A stretch of DNA of 64,000 nucleotides from Amycolatopsis rubida (GTDB lineage: Bacteria; Actinomycetota; Actinomycetes; Mycobacteriales; Pseudonocardiaceae). The notes under the pieces were generated by a model. That model searched no databases. It saw nothing but the letters and a program-made list of their open reading frames with translations, and was not told where the DNA came from. Where the stretch lies: positions 744,001-808,000 of the forward strand of contig NZ_FOWC01000001.1 in the NCBI RefSeq assembly GCF_900115345.1, written 5' to 3'. Below are positions 31,758 to 39,404 of the stretch, piece after piece (position 1 is the first letter of the stretch; every line of letters begins with the position of its first letter). The position numbers were made by a program, and so were the translations under genes.

Positions 31758-31801
31758 GCTCCCATGTCATGACGTTGTACGCGTGTGAGGAACGCTAACC
31801 G

Positions 31802-33601
31802 CTAGGCCTTGCGGTGGCGTCCCCGGCCGGCCCGCAGCTTCTCGTCGGCCTGGCCGAACCGGGCGACCGCGCGGTCGCGCATCAGGCCGAGCGGGTCGGG
31901 GGCGTGCAGGCGCAGCATGATGTCGTTCACCAGGTCCGGGCGGCCGGACCTGGTCAGCCGGCTCACCACATAGGTCGCCAGGAACGCCGAGGGCACCGAG
32001 ATCAGCGCGGGCTGCACGGTGAACCACGGCATCTTGTCTCCGGTGTACTCGCACACGATGTTGTACGCCAGTGCGCCGAGCACCATCCCGCCGCCGACGA
32101 CCATCCCCGCCAGCGCGCCCGGCCAGCTGAGCTTGCGCCACCAGATGCCGAGCAGCAGCAGCGGGCTGAACGTGGACGCGGCGAGCGCGAAGGTCATCCC
32201 GATCGAGAGCGAGATGTCCTCGGTACGGAAGATCAGTGTGAGCGCCATCGGGCATATCGCGACGAGCAGCGTCGCGACCCGGAAGTCCTTGACCCGGCCC
32301 GGCAGCAGATCCGTCGACACCACCCCGGCCACGCTCACCAGCAGCCCCGAGCAGCTGGACAGGAACGCCGCGAACGCACCCGCGGCCGTCACCGCGGCGA
32401 GGATCTGCCCTGGCCAGCCCGGCAACACCGCGGTCGGCAGCAGCAGCACGGCCGCGTCGGTGTTGCCGGTGAGCAGCAACTGCGGCACGTACATCCGCGA
32501 GAGCGCGCCCAGCATCGTCGGGAACAAATAGAACAGCCCGAGCAGCAGTAGGACGTGCACGGTGGTGCGGCGCGCGGCCTTGCCGTCGGGGTTGGTGTAG
32601 AAGCGGACCAGCACGTGCGGCAGGCCCATGGTGCCGAGGAACAGCGCGAAAATCAGCGAGTACGTCTGCAGCAGATCGCTGATGCCGCTCGACGCCGGAT
32701 GCAGCCACGCGTCGTTCGACGTGGGCGCGTCGCTCACGATCGGCACCGGCGTACCCGCGGCGAACTCCAGCGTGGTCCCCGAGGACACCTTGTGCGGAAT
32801 GAGCGGCGACCAACGCGCCATACCGCCCGCGGGACCGTCGTCGATGCGGCCGTGCGCGTAGAAGAACGTCTCGGTGGTGACCTTCACGGTCACGTCGGTT
32901 TGCACCGTCACCTTGGTGTCCGCCGGGAACACCGGCGGTGCGGGCGCACCGAGCGCGCGCACGCCGCCCGGGCCACCGCCGGCGAAGAAAACCATGCACA
33001 GCACAAAAGTCGGTACAGCGATCGCGAACAGTTTCAGCCAGTACTGGAACGCCTGAACCACGGTGATCGCGCGCATCCCGCCGGAGACCACGTTGACCGC
33101 GACCAGGACGATGACGAGCAGCGCGCCCGCCCACGCCGGTACCGGAACGATCTGCGCGAGCGTCAAACCGGCGGCCTGCAGCTGCGGGACCATGTAAAGA
33201 ATCCCGATGAACACCGCTCCCGCGGTCGCGAAGCGGCGCAGGCCTCGCGAACCGAGCCGGGCTTCCACGAAGTCCGGCAGCGTGTACGCACCGGATCGGC
33301 GCAACGGCGCGGCGACGAACAGCATCAGCGCGAGATACCCGGCGGTGAAGCCGATCGGATACCAGGTCGCGTCGGCACCCTGTTTGAGCACCATGCCCGC
33401 GACACCGAGGAACGACGCCGCGGACAGGTATTCGCCGGAGATCGCCGCGGCGTTGCGGCTGGAGCGCACGGTTCGGCGGGCGACGAGGAAGTCGTGCGTG
33501 CTGGTGGCCCCGCGCGACGAACGGAAGCCAAGGTAGTAAGTCGCGAAGGCGACCAGCGCGAGGCCGGTCAACGTCCACGGGGTCAGCTGCACGGCGTGCA
33601 T
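31802..33601 (-). CDS. Cation/acetate-type sodium-solute symporter (SSS family)
   Basis: Predicted 599-residue transporter with about 13-14 helices. It shows ActP/MctC-like features: DFLVARRTVRSSRNAAAISGEYLSAASFLG near the N-terminus, YPIGFTAGYLALML, and NVVSGGMRAITVVQAFQYWLK in the middle. A loop of about 110 residues with acidic stretches (residues 220-310) is an actinobacterial extra. The substrate is probably acetate, pyruvate or another monocarboxylate. It is the last gene of an operon led by a LytS-type kinase and LytTR regulator. Confidence 0.9.
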   Translation of the reverse strand: MHAVQLTPWTLTGLALVAFATYYLGFRSSRGATSTHDFLVARRTVRSSRNAAAISGEYLSAASFLGVAGMVLKQGADATWYPIGFTAGYLALMLFVAAPLRRSGAYTLPDFVEARLGSRGLRRFATAGAVFIGILYMVPQLQAAGLTLAQIVPVPAWAGALLVIVLVAVNVVSGGMRAITVVQAFQYWLKLFAIAVPTFVLCMVFFAGGGPGGVRALGAPAPPVFPADTKVTVQTDVTVKVTTETFFYAHGRIDDGPAGGMARWSPLIPHKVSSGTTLEFAAGTPVPIVSDAPTSNDAWLHPASSGISDLLQTYSLIFALFLGTMGLPHVLVRFYTNPDGKAARRTTVHVLLLLGLFYLFPTMLGALSRMYVPQLLLTGNTDAAVLLLPTAVLPGWPGQILAAVTAAGAFAAFLSSCSGLLVSVAGVVSTDLLPGRVKDFRVATLLVAICPMALTLIFRTEDISLSIGMTFALAASTFSPLLLLGIWWRKLSWPGALAGMVVGGGMVLGALAYNIVCEYTGDKMPWFTVQPALISVPSAFLATYVVSRLTRSGRPDLVNDIMLRLHAPDPLGLMRDRAVARFGQADEKLRAGRGRHRKA

Positions 33602-33662
33602 CCTCGCACGACCACACGCTTCCGGGATGCGCCGCCACCAGCGAACGCATCCCCCGCGCGGG

Positions 33663-34172
33663 TCAGTTCTCGATCATGTCGACGAAGTCGCGTTCGTGCC
33701 GCTCGGCGAGCCGGTTGTACCAGAGGCCGACGGCGAAGAGGAACGGAAACGGAAGCAGGCCGAGCACGAGCCACGGGATCGGGATGCCGATCACGGTGAA
33801 CCGCGCGACCGCCGGGAGGAAATAGAACAGCGCGGGCAGTATCCCGAGCACGACCAGCACGAGCACCGCCAGCCACACCGACGTGCGCAGCTGGACCTTC
33901 ACCAGGTCGCGGACCAGCAGTTTTCCCCAGCTGGTCTGTTCCTCCAGTTCGACCCGCCCGCGCATCCGCGCCGACGACTGCCGCGAATCGGCGAGCACCA
34001 CGCGTTCCCGTTTCGGCCGCACGTGCGCGGGTTCGCTGGAACGCGGGACCGGTTCGGGGGCGGGCGGCACCGGTTCGACCACCGCGCGGTCCTCCGGCCG
34101 CACGCCCAGCGTCGGGTCCGGTTTGCGGACTCCGTTCTCGAGCCGGTGGTAGGGGTCTTCGGGCGAGGACAT
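33663..34172 (-). CDS. Small membrane protein in symporter operon
   Basis: Predicted 169-residue protein. The first 75 residues are charged and Pro-rich; two hydrophobic helices follow (about 95-120 and 125-150), then NRLAERHERDFVDMIEN. It is DUF485-like in position, since small two-helix proteins often accompany SSS symporters, though sequence similarity to DUF485 is weak by eye. It lies 6 bp after the LytTR gene and 61 bp before the symporter, so it is likely a symporter accessory. Confidence 0.75.
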   Translation of the reverse strand: MSSPEDPYHRLENGVRKPDPTLGVRPEDRAVVEPVPPAPEPVPRSSEPAHVRPKRERVVLADSRQSSARMRGRVELEEQTSWGKLLVRDLVKVQLRTSVWLAVLVLVVLGILPALFYFLPAVARFTVIGIPIPWLVLGLLPFPFLFAVGLWYNRLAERHERDFVDMIEN

Positions 34173-34178
34173 CGACGG

Positions 34179-35012
34179 CTAGCCGCCCCGGCCGGAGCCG
34201 ACGATGCGGTCCTTCAGCGCCCGGGTGTGCCGCCGGCTGACCGGCAGCACTTTCTCCTCGTTGCCGATCACGACCTGGTAGCCGCCCTGGCCCATCCGCA
34301 TTTCGGTGATCAGCGGCAGCGCGACCAGGAACGACCGGTGGATCCGCACGAATCCGGCCTTCTCCCAGCGTTCTTCCAGCTGGGCGAGCGGAATCCGGAC
34401 GAGGTGGCTGCCCTCGGTGGTGAACAGCCGCGCGTAGTCGCCCTGCGCTTCCACCCAGCGCACCGACGAGCGCGGGATCAGTTTCGTGGTACCCGCCAGT
34501 TCGACCGGGATGACCTCGTCGTCGTTCTTCACCGGCTCGGCCCCGCCCTGGCCGGCGGGCGGGCTCGCGGCCGTGGCCAGCTTTTCGCGCACCCGCGCGA
34601 CCGACCGGTCGAGCCGGTCCTGCTGGAACGGCTTCAGGACGTAGTCGACCGCGCCGAGGTCGAACGCGTTCACCGCTTCCTCGGCGTGCCCGGTGACGAA
34701 CACCAGCACCGGCGACGGGTTCATCGCCGCGATCACGCGCGACATCTCCATGCCGGACAGGCCGGGCATGTCGATGTCGGCGAACACGGCGTCGACCGTC
34801 GGCAGGCCGTTTGCCCGCCGGGCAGCAAGTTCCGGGTCGTCGTGCGAGAACAGCCGCAGCGCGTCGGAGGCGTCCGAGGCCTGGAAAACGCGGTGGATGT
34901 GCGGGTTGTTCTGGAGTCCGTGGCTGAGTTCGTCCAGCCCGGCCAGCTCGTCGTCCACGGCAAGGACGATGAGTTTCCGGGTGTCGTCGTGAGCACTCAC
35001 AGTGAGACGCAT
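34179..35012 (-). CDS. LytTR-family response regulator
   Basis: Predicted 277-residue regulator: receiver domain (IVLAVDDELAGLDEL, phospho-acceptor in VFADIDMPGLSG, FVTGHAEEAVNAFD, VDYVLKPF) and C-terminal LytTR DNA-binding domain (VRWVEAQGDYARLFTTEG, RIPLAQLEERW, VRIHRSFLVAL). BtsR/YpdB-type relatives activate transporters for pyruvate and related acids. Three starts are possible (35033, 35012, 34997); the middle one is taken. It sits between an S49 protease gene and the small membrane protein in one operon with its likely kinase. Confidence 0.9.
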   Translation of the reverse strand: MRLTVSAHDDTRKLIVLAVDDELAGLDELSHGLQNNPHIHRVFQASDASDALRLFSHDDPELAARRANGLPTVDAVFADIDMPGLSGMEMSRVIAAMNPSPVLVFVTGHAEEAVNAFDLGAVDYVLKPFQQDRLDRSVARVREKLATAASPPAGQGGAEPVKNDDEVIPVELAGTTKLIPRSSVRWVEAQGDYARLFTTEGSHLVRIPLAQLEERWEKAGFVRIHRSFLVALPLITEMRMGQGGYQVVIGNEEKVLPVSRRHTRALKDRIVGSGRGG

Positions 35013-35062
35013 CCTGCCGATTGCGAGGTGCATTGTCCAGACCCCAGCCGAGAGTACCGCTT

Positions 35063-35091
35063 GTGAGTGGCGTACCGGAGTCGCCGCTCAC
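35063..35091 (-). terminator. GTGAGTGGC-type hairpin between protease and regulator
   Basis: GTGAGTGGCG (35063-35072) pairs with CGCCGCTCAC (35082-35091), one mismatch, 9-base loop. It lies 7 bp after the S49 protease stop, inside the operon, so it may weaken read-through to the LytTR gene. Confidence 0.5.
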
Positions 35092-35098
35092 CTCGGGG

Positions 35099-35944
35099 TC
35101 AGAGTCCGAAGCGCGACCAGGCCGCCTTCGTGGTCACCGCGTCCAGCAGCGCGCTCGCCGCCGCGGGCGCCCCGATCCCGAGCCGGGCGAGCAGCGGTTT
35201 CTTCGGCTCCGCCACGGAAATCTCGGCTTCCGGGTATCGCTCGCGGACAATCTCGCGCAGCGAACCGAGCCCGTCGACCAGTCCGAGGTCGACGGCTTTT
35301 TGCCCGAGCCAGACGTCCCCGGTGAACAGATCGGCGGAATCGGTCAGCCGGTCGCCGCGACGTTCCTTGACCCATTCGACGAACAGTTCGTGCAACTGGC
35401 TGTGCATGTTTTTCAGCCACTCGACGTCCTCGGGCTTCTCCGGGCTGAACGGGTCGAGCCGCGATTTGTTCGCGCCCGCGGTGTGCAGCCTGCGCTCGAT
35501 GCCGAAGCGTTCGAGCAGCCCGGTGAACCCGAAGCCGCCGCTGATGACGCCGATCGAGCCGACCATGGACGTCCGGTGCGCGTAGATCTCGTCGGCCGCA
35601 CAGGCCAGCCAGTACCCGCCGGACGCGGCGACGTCCTCGGCGAACGCCAGGACCGGCACGCCTTTCTCGTCGGCCAGCTGCCGGATCCGCTCCGCGACGA
35701 GACCGGACTGCGTCGGCGCGCCGCCGGGCGAGTTGATCTGCAACGCGACGGCCTTGAGCCGGTCGTGCGCGAACGCCCTGGTGAGCGCGGATTCGACGGC
35801 ACCGAGGTTGATCGCGCCGCGGGCCAGCGGCGACGGCGTCGGCGTGATCACGCCGTGCAGCTTCACGACGGCGACCACGTCCTTGCGGTCGCCCCGGTCG
35901 CCGAGCACGGGAAGGCGGGAAGTCAGCTTGTCGGTCACGCTCAT
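35099..35944 (-). CDS. S49 family (SppA-like) membrane peptidase
   Basis: Predicted 281-residue protein, the short single-domain form. Motifs: VVKLHGVITPTP, LQINSPGGAPTQSG (oxyanion region), and FAEDVAASGGYWLACAADEI with the catalytic Ser in AASGGYW; the Lys of the dyad is expected in the region ANKSRLDPFSPEKPED. There is no N-terminal membrane helix, so it may act in the cytoplasm or at the membrane face. Its place between the kinase and the LytTR regulator genes is unusual and suggests a link to signalling or a shared envelope response. Confidence 0.9.
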   Translation of the reverse strand: MSVTDKLTSRLPVLGDRGDRKDVVAVVKLHGVITPTPSPLARGAINLGAVESALTRAFAHDRLKAVALQINSPGGAPTQSGLVAERIRQLADEKGVPVLAFAEDVAASGGYWLACAADEIYAHRTSMVGSIGVISGGFGFTGLLERFGIERRLHTAGANKSRLDPFSPEKPEDVEWLKNMHSQLHELFVEWVKERRGDRLTDSADLFTGDVWLGQKAVDLGLVDGLGSLREIVRERYPEAEISVAEPKKPLLARLGIGAPAAASALLDAVTTKAAWSRFGL

Positions 35945-35962
35945 CTGCCCAGGCTAACCAGT

Positions 35963-37267
35963 TCAGTGCGCGGGCAGCATCCCCGAACGCGAGCCGTGCA
36001 CTCCGTCGGGTTCCGGTTCCGGCTCGACCGGAGCCAGCGGCTGCTGCGGGACATCGGCGGAGTAGTCCGGCATGTTCGGCCGCACGCCGAGCTTGAACTT
36101 CGGCACCCGCAACGCGACCTTCATGCCCGCACCCGGCGCGGTTTCGACGGTGAGCGCGTAGTCCTCGCCGAAGACCTGCCGCATGCGCTGGTTGATGTTG
36201 CCGAGCCCGACGTGCGCACCAGTGCGGTGCGCGTTGCGCAGGTCCGTGAGCTGCCGCGGGTCCATGCCGATGCCGTCGTCCTCGACCGTGATCAGCGCTT
36301 CGTGCCCGTCGTCCCGCGCGATCACCGTGACGCAGCCGCCGCTCGGCTTGCTGGCCAGCCCGTGTTTGACGGCGTTCTCGACGAGCGGCTGAATGATCAG
36401 GAACGGCACCACGACGCTCAACACCTCGGGCGCGATCTTCATCCGCACCTCGAGCCTGCCCCCGAAACGAGCGTTTTCGATGGTCAGGTACCGGTCGATG
36501 TTGCGCAGTTCCTCGGCGAGCGTGGTGTACATGCCGGACGTGCGGAACGAGTAGCGCGTGAAGTCCGCGAAGTCTTGAAGCAGTTCGCGCGCTTCCTCCG
36601 GGTCGGTGCGGATGAGCGCGGAGATCGTGTTGAGCGCGTTGTAAACGAAGTGCGGCGAGATCTGCGCGCGCAGTGCTTTGATTTCCGCCTGCTGCAGCTG
36701 ATTGCGCGATTCTTCGAGCCGCGCGAGCTCGAACTGCGTGCAGACGAACTGGCCCACCGCCTCAGCCATCTGCACCAACTTGCCGCGCGTGCGCCCGACG
36801 ACGATCAGCGTCGCTTCGGCCTCGCCCTCAACGAGAATGGGAACAATCGCGGCGGTCTTCATTTTGCAAGTGCCACGGTGATTGCACGGCATCTTGTTGT
36901 GATCGGCAACGGCGCGACGGTGTTTGCGCAACGCGGTCCCGATGTCCTCGACGACGTCCAGATAATGGTCGGTGGCCTCGCCCGCCCAGGACAGCAGCGT
37001 ACCTTCACTGTCGGTAATGCCGACGGCGAGACAGTCGAGCACCTCAAGCAGCTCCGCCGTCATCCGGTTGGCGGCCTCCTCGTCGAGCCCCGCCCGCAAG
37101 TTGGGCGTGGCCTTGGACATCCGGTGGACGGCCTGGAGCACGGCGTCCTGGATGACCCCCTTGGGCCGGCGCGCCCGGAAGGCGAGGACCAGCACCACGA
37201 TCACCAGGATGCCGACCAGAACCCACGGGACGACCAGCGCATAGGGGAAGTCGGACACGACGTCCAT
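35963..37267 (-). CDS. LytS-type sensor histidine kinase
   Basis: Predicted 434-residue kinase: one N-terminal helix (residues 7-30), then a GAF-like region (about 60-190) with a Cys-rich motif KMPCNHRGTCKMKTAAIVP, a His_kinase domain with H in AQISPHFVYNALNTI, and HATPase_c (ENAVKHGLASKPSGG, VEDDGIGMDP, GLGNINQRM). LytS/BtsS proteins normally have five to eight helices in the sensor; here it is one helix plus the GAF-like Cys motif. A C-terminal Pro/Glu tail follows. It is the first gene of the kinase, protease, regulator, membrane protein, symporter operon. ATG 37267 gives a typical start. Confidence 0.9.
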   Translation of the reverse strand: MDVVSDFPYALVVPWVLVGILVIVVLVLAFRARRPKGVIQDAVLQAVHRMSKATPNLRAGLDEEAANRMTAELLEVLDCLAVGITDSEGTLLSWAGEATDHYLDVVEDIGTALRKHRRAVADHNKMPCNHRGTCKMKTAAIVPILVEGEAEATLIVVGRTRGKLVQMAEAVGQFVCTQFELARLEESRNQLQQAEIKALRAQISPHFVYNALNTISALIRTDPEEARELLQDFADFTRYSFRTSGMYTTLAEELRNIDRYLTIENARFGGRLEVRMKIAPEVLSVVVPFLIIQPLVENAVKHGLASKPSGGCVTVIARDDGHEALITVEDDGIGMDPRQLTDLRNAHRTGAHVGLGNINQRMRQVFGEDYALTVETAPGAGMKVALRVPKFKLGVRPNMPDYSADVPQQPLAPVEPEPEPDGVHGSRSGMLPAH

Positions 37268-37572
37268 GCTCTGCGCTCGACCGACCGGGTGCAAGGTCTG
37301 CTCCCCACTTTCTGTCCAGTAGCGACGCCGAGAGTGGGCAAACCCTGCCGTCACTCCCGGTGAGCGTGAGAATCTTGCGCCATTCGGGTGGTAGCGGTGG
37401 CTGTGAGTCGCCAATGGATGGCGTGAAGGGACCCTTCATTACTACGGACGGTTAAGGGTGACGGGACCCTTCATTGCTTGGCTAGTGCGGATGAGGGTTC
37501 TTGGCACCCGCGACCCGGACCGCTCCCGGCAAGACCGGTCCTGCCCGCCCGCCAGCGGGGCTAGACCAAGTG

Positions 37573-37623
37573 CTGTGAGGGGAACCCTGAGGGAGTCTGA
37601 TTCGCTCCGGGTTCCCCTCACAG
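37573..37623. repeat. Hairpin element related to the ferritin-upstream repeat
   Basis: Perfect 15-base arms CTGTGAGGGGAACCC and GGGTTCCCCTCACAG around a 21-base loop. The segment with GGGGAACCCTGA, GTCTGATTC and GGGTT is shared with 20747-20780. Confidence 0.75.
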
Positions 37624-37683
37624 ACGTTCACCCCAGCCCGACTGGGGCCAGCGGGCAGCGGCAGCTTCGCGCAGTGGGCACGC

Positions 37684-37792
37684 GGGGTTCTCGCCCCGGC
37701 CGGCGCGCGGTGGCGAGGTCCGTGAAGGGAGAGGAGCCACTCTCGCACGCGGAGCCACCGCACACCGTGCAACCGAGAATCCCCGCTGAGGT
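37684..37792. repeat. Mosaic intergenic repeat element, copy 2
   Basis: Starts with GGGGTTCTC, has CCGGCGCGCGG-like words and ends CCGCACACCG, CCGAGAATCCCC, GAGGT, matching the outer parts of 20702-20842. Outer ends are partly complementary (GGGGTTCTC and GAGAATCCCC). Confidence 0.6.
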
Positions 37793-37995
37793 CCCCCAAC
37801 GAGGCCGGTGCAGCGCCGACAGCGTTCAGATTTTCCGCAAAGCGATGGCCACGGTCCGCGATGCGGACGTCGGCAAATCAGAGAGCCACCCGCAGCCAAC
37901 CCACCCACACCCCGATACGAAGCCCGACTGCACAATCAAGCTTCGGGGCCGCCCCAGCACCGGGGAGCAATGTCGCCGCCAGGCGGCGAGCCGAA

Positions 37996-38856
37996 CTACT
38001 TCAACAACCGAGACATCCGCCGATCAGCCAACGGCTTCCCCCCGGTCTGGCAGGTCGCACAATACTGAAACGACTTGTCCGCGAACGAAATCTCCCGAAC
38101 AGTATCCCCGCAAACCGGACAAGGCAGCCCGGTCCGAGCATGCACCCGCAGCCCAGACCGCTTCTCCCCCTTCAACCGCGCAGCCTTCTGCCCCACTGAC
38201 CGCGAAACAGCGTCCGTCTCCACCGCACGGATCGCCTCGGCCAAAACCTCCAACGCCCCCTCGTCGAGCTTCCCCACAGTCGCATAAGGCGACAGCTTCG
38301 CCCGATGCATGATCTCGTCCGAATAAGCGTTCCCGATCCCCGCGATCAACGACTGATCAGTCAACGCCCACTTCAGCCGGGTTCCCTTCCCCCGGAACAA
38401 CTCCCGCAACTGCGAAGCATCGATCGCCAGCGCATCCGGCCCCAGCCGGGCCACGCTCGCCACCTCGGAGGGATCCGCGACGATCCACACCGCCAGCCCC
38501 TTCTTCGTCCCCGCCTCAGTGAGATCGAAGCCAGGACCGGAAGCCGACTCCAGATGCACCCGCAGCGAGATCGGCCCCTTCCCCGGCTTCAACGGAGCCG
38601 GGGACAGCGCGTCCGACCAGCGCAGCCAGCCAGCGCGCGCCAAATGGACCACCAGATGCAGATCTCCCAGCACGACATCCAGATGCTTGCCGTGCCGAGT
38701 CGCGTCGGTGATTTCGCGGCCATGCAGCTCGGTATACGGCGGCACCGCGGTCTTCAGCACGCTCAACGAGGCGACGTCAAGCCGGAAAACAGTGCTCCCC
38801 ACGGCGTGTTCGCGCAGGTGATGGGCCAGTGCTTCGACCTCGGGCAACTCGGGCAT
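37996..38856 (-). CDS. Fpg/Nei-family DNA glycosylase/AP lyase
   Basis: Predicted 286-residue base-excision repair enzyme. It starts MPELPEVEALAHHL (catalytic Pro after Met removal, and Glu), has HLARAGWLRW, the H2TH helix region IAGIGNAYSDEIMHRAKLSP, and a C-terminal four-Cys zinc finger (CPVCGDTVREISFADKSF and YCATCQTGGK). The combination matches the actinobacterial Nei2/MutM2-like group, which removes oxidised bases. It is isolated; the adjacent gene upstream is an unrelated membrane protein. Start fixed by the N-terminal motif at 38856. Confidence 0.95.
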   Translation of the reverse strand: MPELPEVEALAHHLREHAVGSTVFRLDVASLSVLKTAVPPYTELHGREITDATRHGKHLDVVLGDLHLVVHLARAGWLRWSDALSPAPLKPGKGPISLRVHLESASGPGFDLTEAGTKKGLAVWIVADPSEVASVARLGPDALAIDASQLRELFRGKGTRLKWALTDQSLIAGIGNAYSDEIMHRAKLSPYATVGKLDEGALEVLAEAIRAVETDAVSRSVGQKAARLKGEKRSGLRVHARTGLPCPVCGDTVREISFADKSFQYCATCQTGGKPLADRRMSRLLK

Positions 38857-38894
38857 GGCACCAGTCTCGCGCGCCGGCCCGGTTCCGGCCAGGT

Positions 38895-39335
38895 CTATTC
38901 GACCGGGTGCAGCGGACCGTCGAAGTCCGGCAGCGAGTGCTTCTGGATCGTCTTCGAGATCCGCTTCACCTCGCCGGACACGGTGAACATGCCGCGGATC
39001 GTGCCGACCCAGCGCTCCGACGGCCGGTCGCCCGCGACGTCGCCCTCGGTCTCGGCGACCACCGTCCACGGACGGCGCAGGATCCACCGCAGCGGGAAGA
39101 ACAACACCACCAGCAGCAACGCCAGCAGCACCCACGCGGGCACCTTCACGACATCCGGCGTCCAGACCACCAGCGCGATCACCAGGAACACCATGACCAC
39201 GATCATCGCGATGCCAGGTCCGTAACTGCCTGCGACGTCGTGTTCGAAATCGTCAGCGGTGGCGGGAGCCCGCCACTCCATCTGGGCACGGACCACCCAA
39301 TGGCGACCGTCTTCGCCGCGCACCAGCCGGTTCAT
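38895..39335 (-). CDS. Conserved actinobacterial membrane protein
   Basis: Predicted 146-residue protein. RLVRGEDGRHWVVRAQMEWR at the N-terminus, two hydrophobic helices (about 42-58 and 66-86), then a cytoplasmic RRPWTVVAET region. The pattern is widely seen in actinobacteria, but no function is known to me. It lies 38 bp upstream of the Fpg/Nei gene on the same strand and may share its transcript. Confidence 0.8.
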   Translation of the reverse strand: MNRLVRGEDGRHWVVRAQMEWRAPATADDFEHDVAGSYGPGIAMIVVMVFLVIALVVWTPDVVKVPAWVLLALLLVVLFFPLRWILRRPWTVVAETEGDVAGDRPSERWVGTIRGMFTVSGEVKRISKTIQKHSLPDFDGPLHPVE

Positions 39336-39404
39336 CCTGTTGCCTCCCGGGCGACGTCGAGCTCGGTCAACGTTACCGTGACCGTGCCGTCGAGCGCGAG
39401 GTGC

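Larger units (their letters stand above)
37268..37995. other. 728-bp intergenic region with several repeat elements, no gene
   Basis: Contains a palindrome TGAAGGGACCCTTCA (37424-37438) and a second, less complete copy near 37460-37475; a 15-base-arm hairpin (37573-37587 / 37609-37623); and an element at about 37684-37792 that matches 20702-20842. From about 37800 to the glycosylase stop nothing recognisable is seen. Frames open across the region have no family match. Confidence 0.7.
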
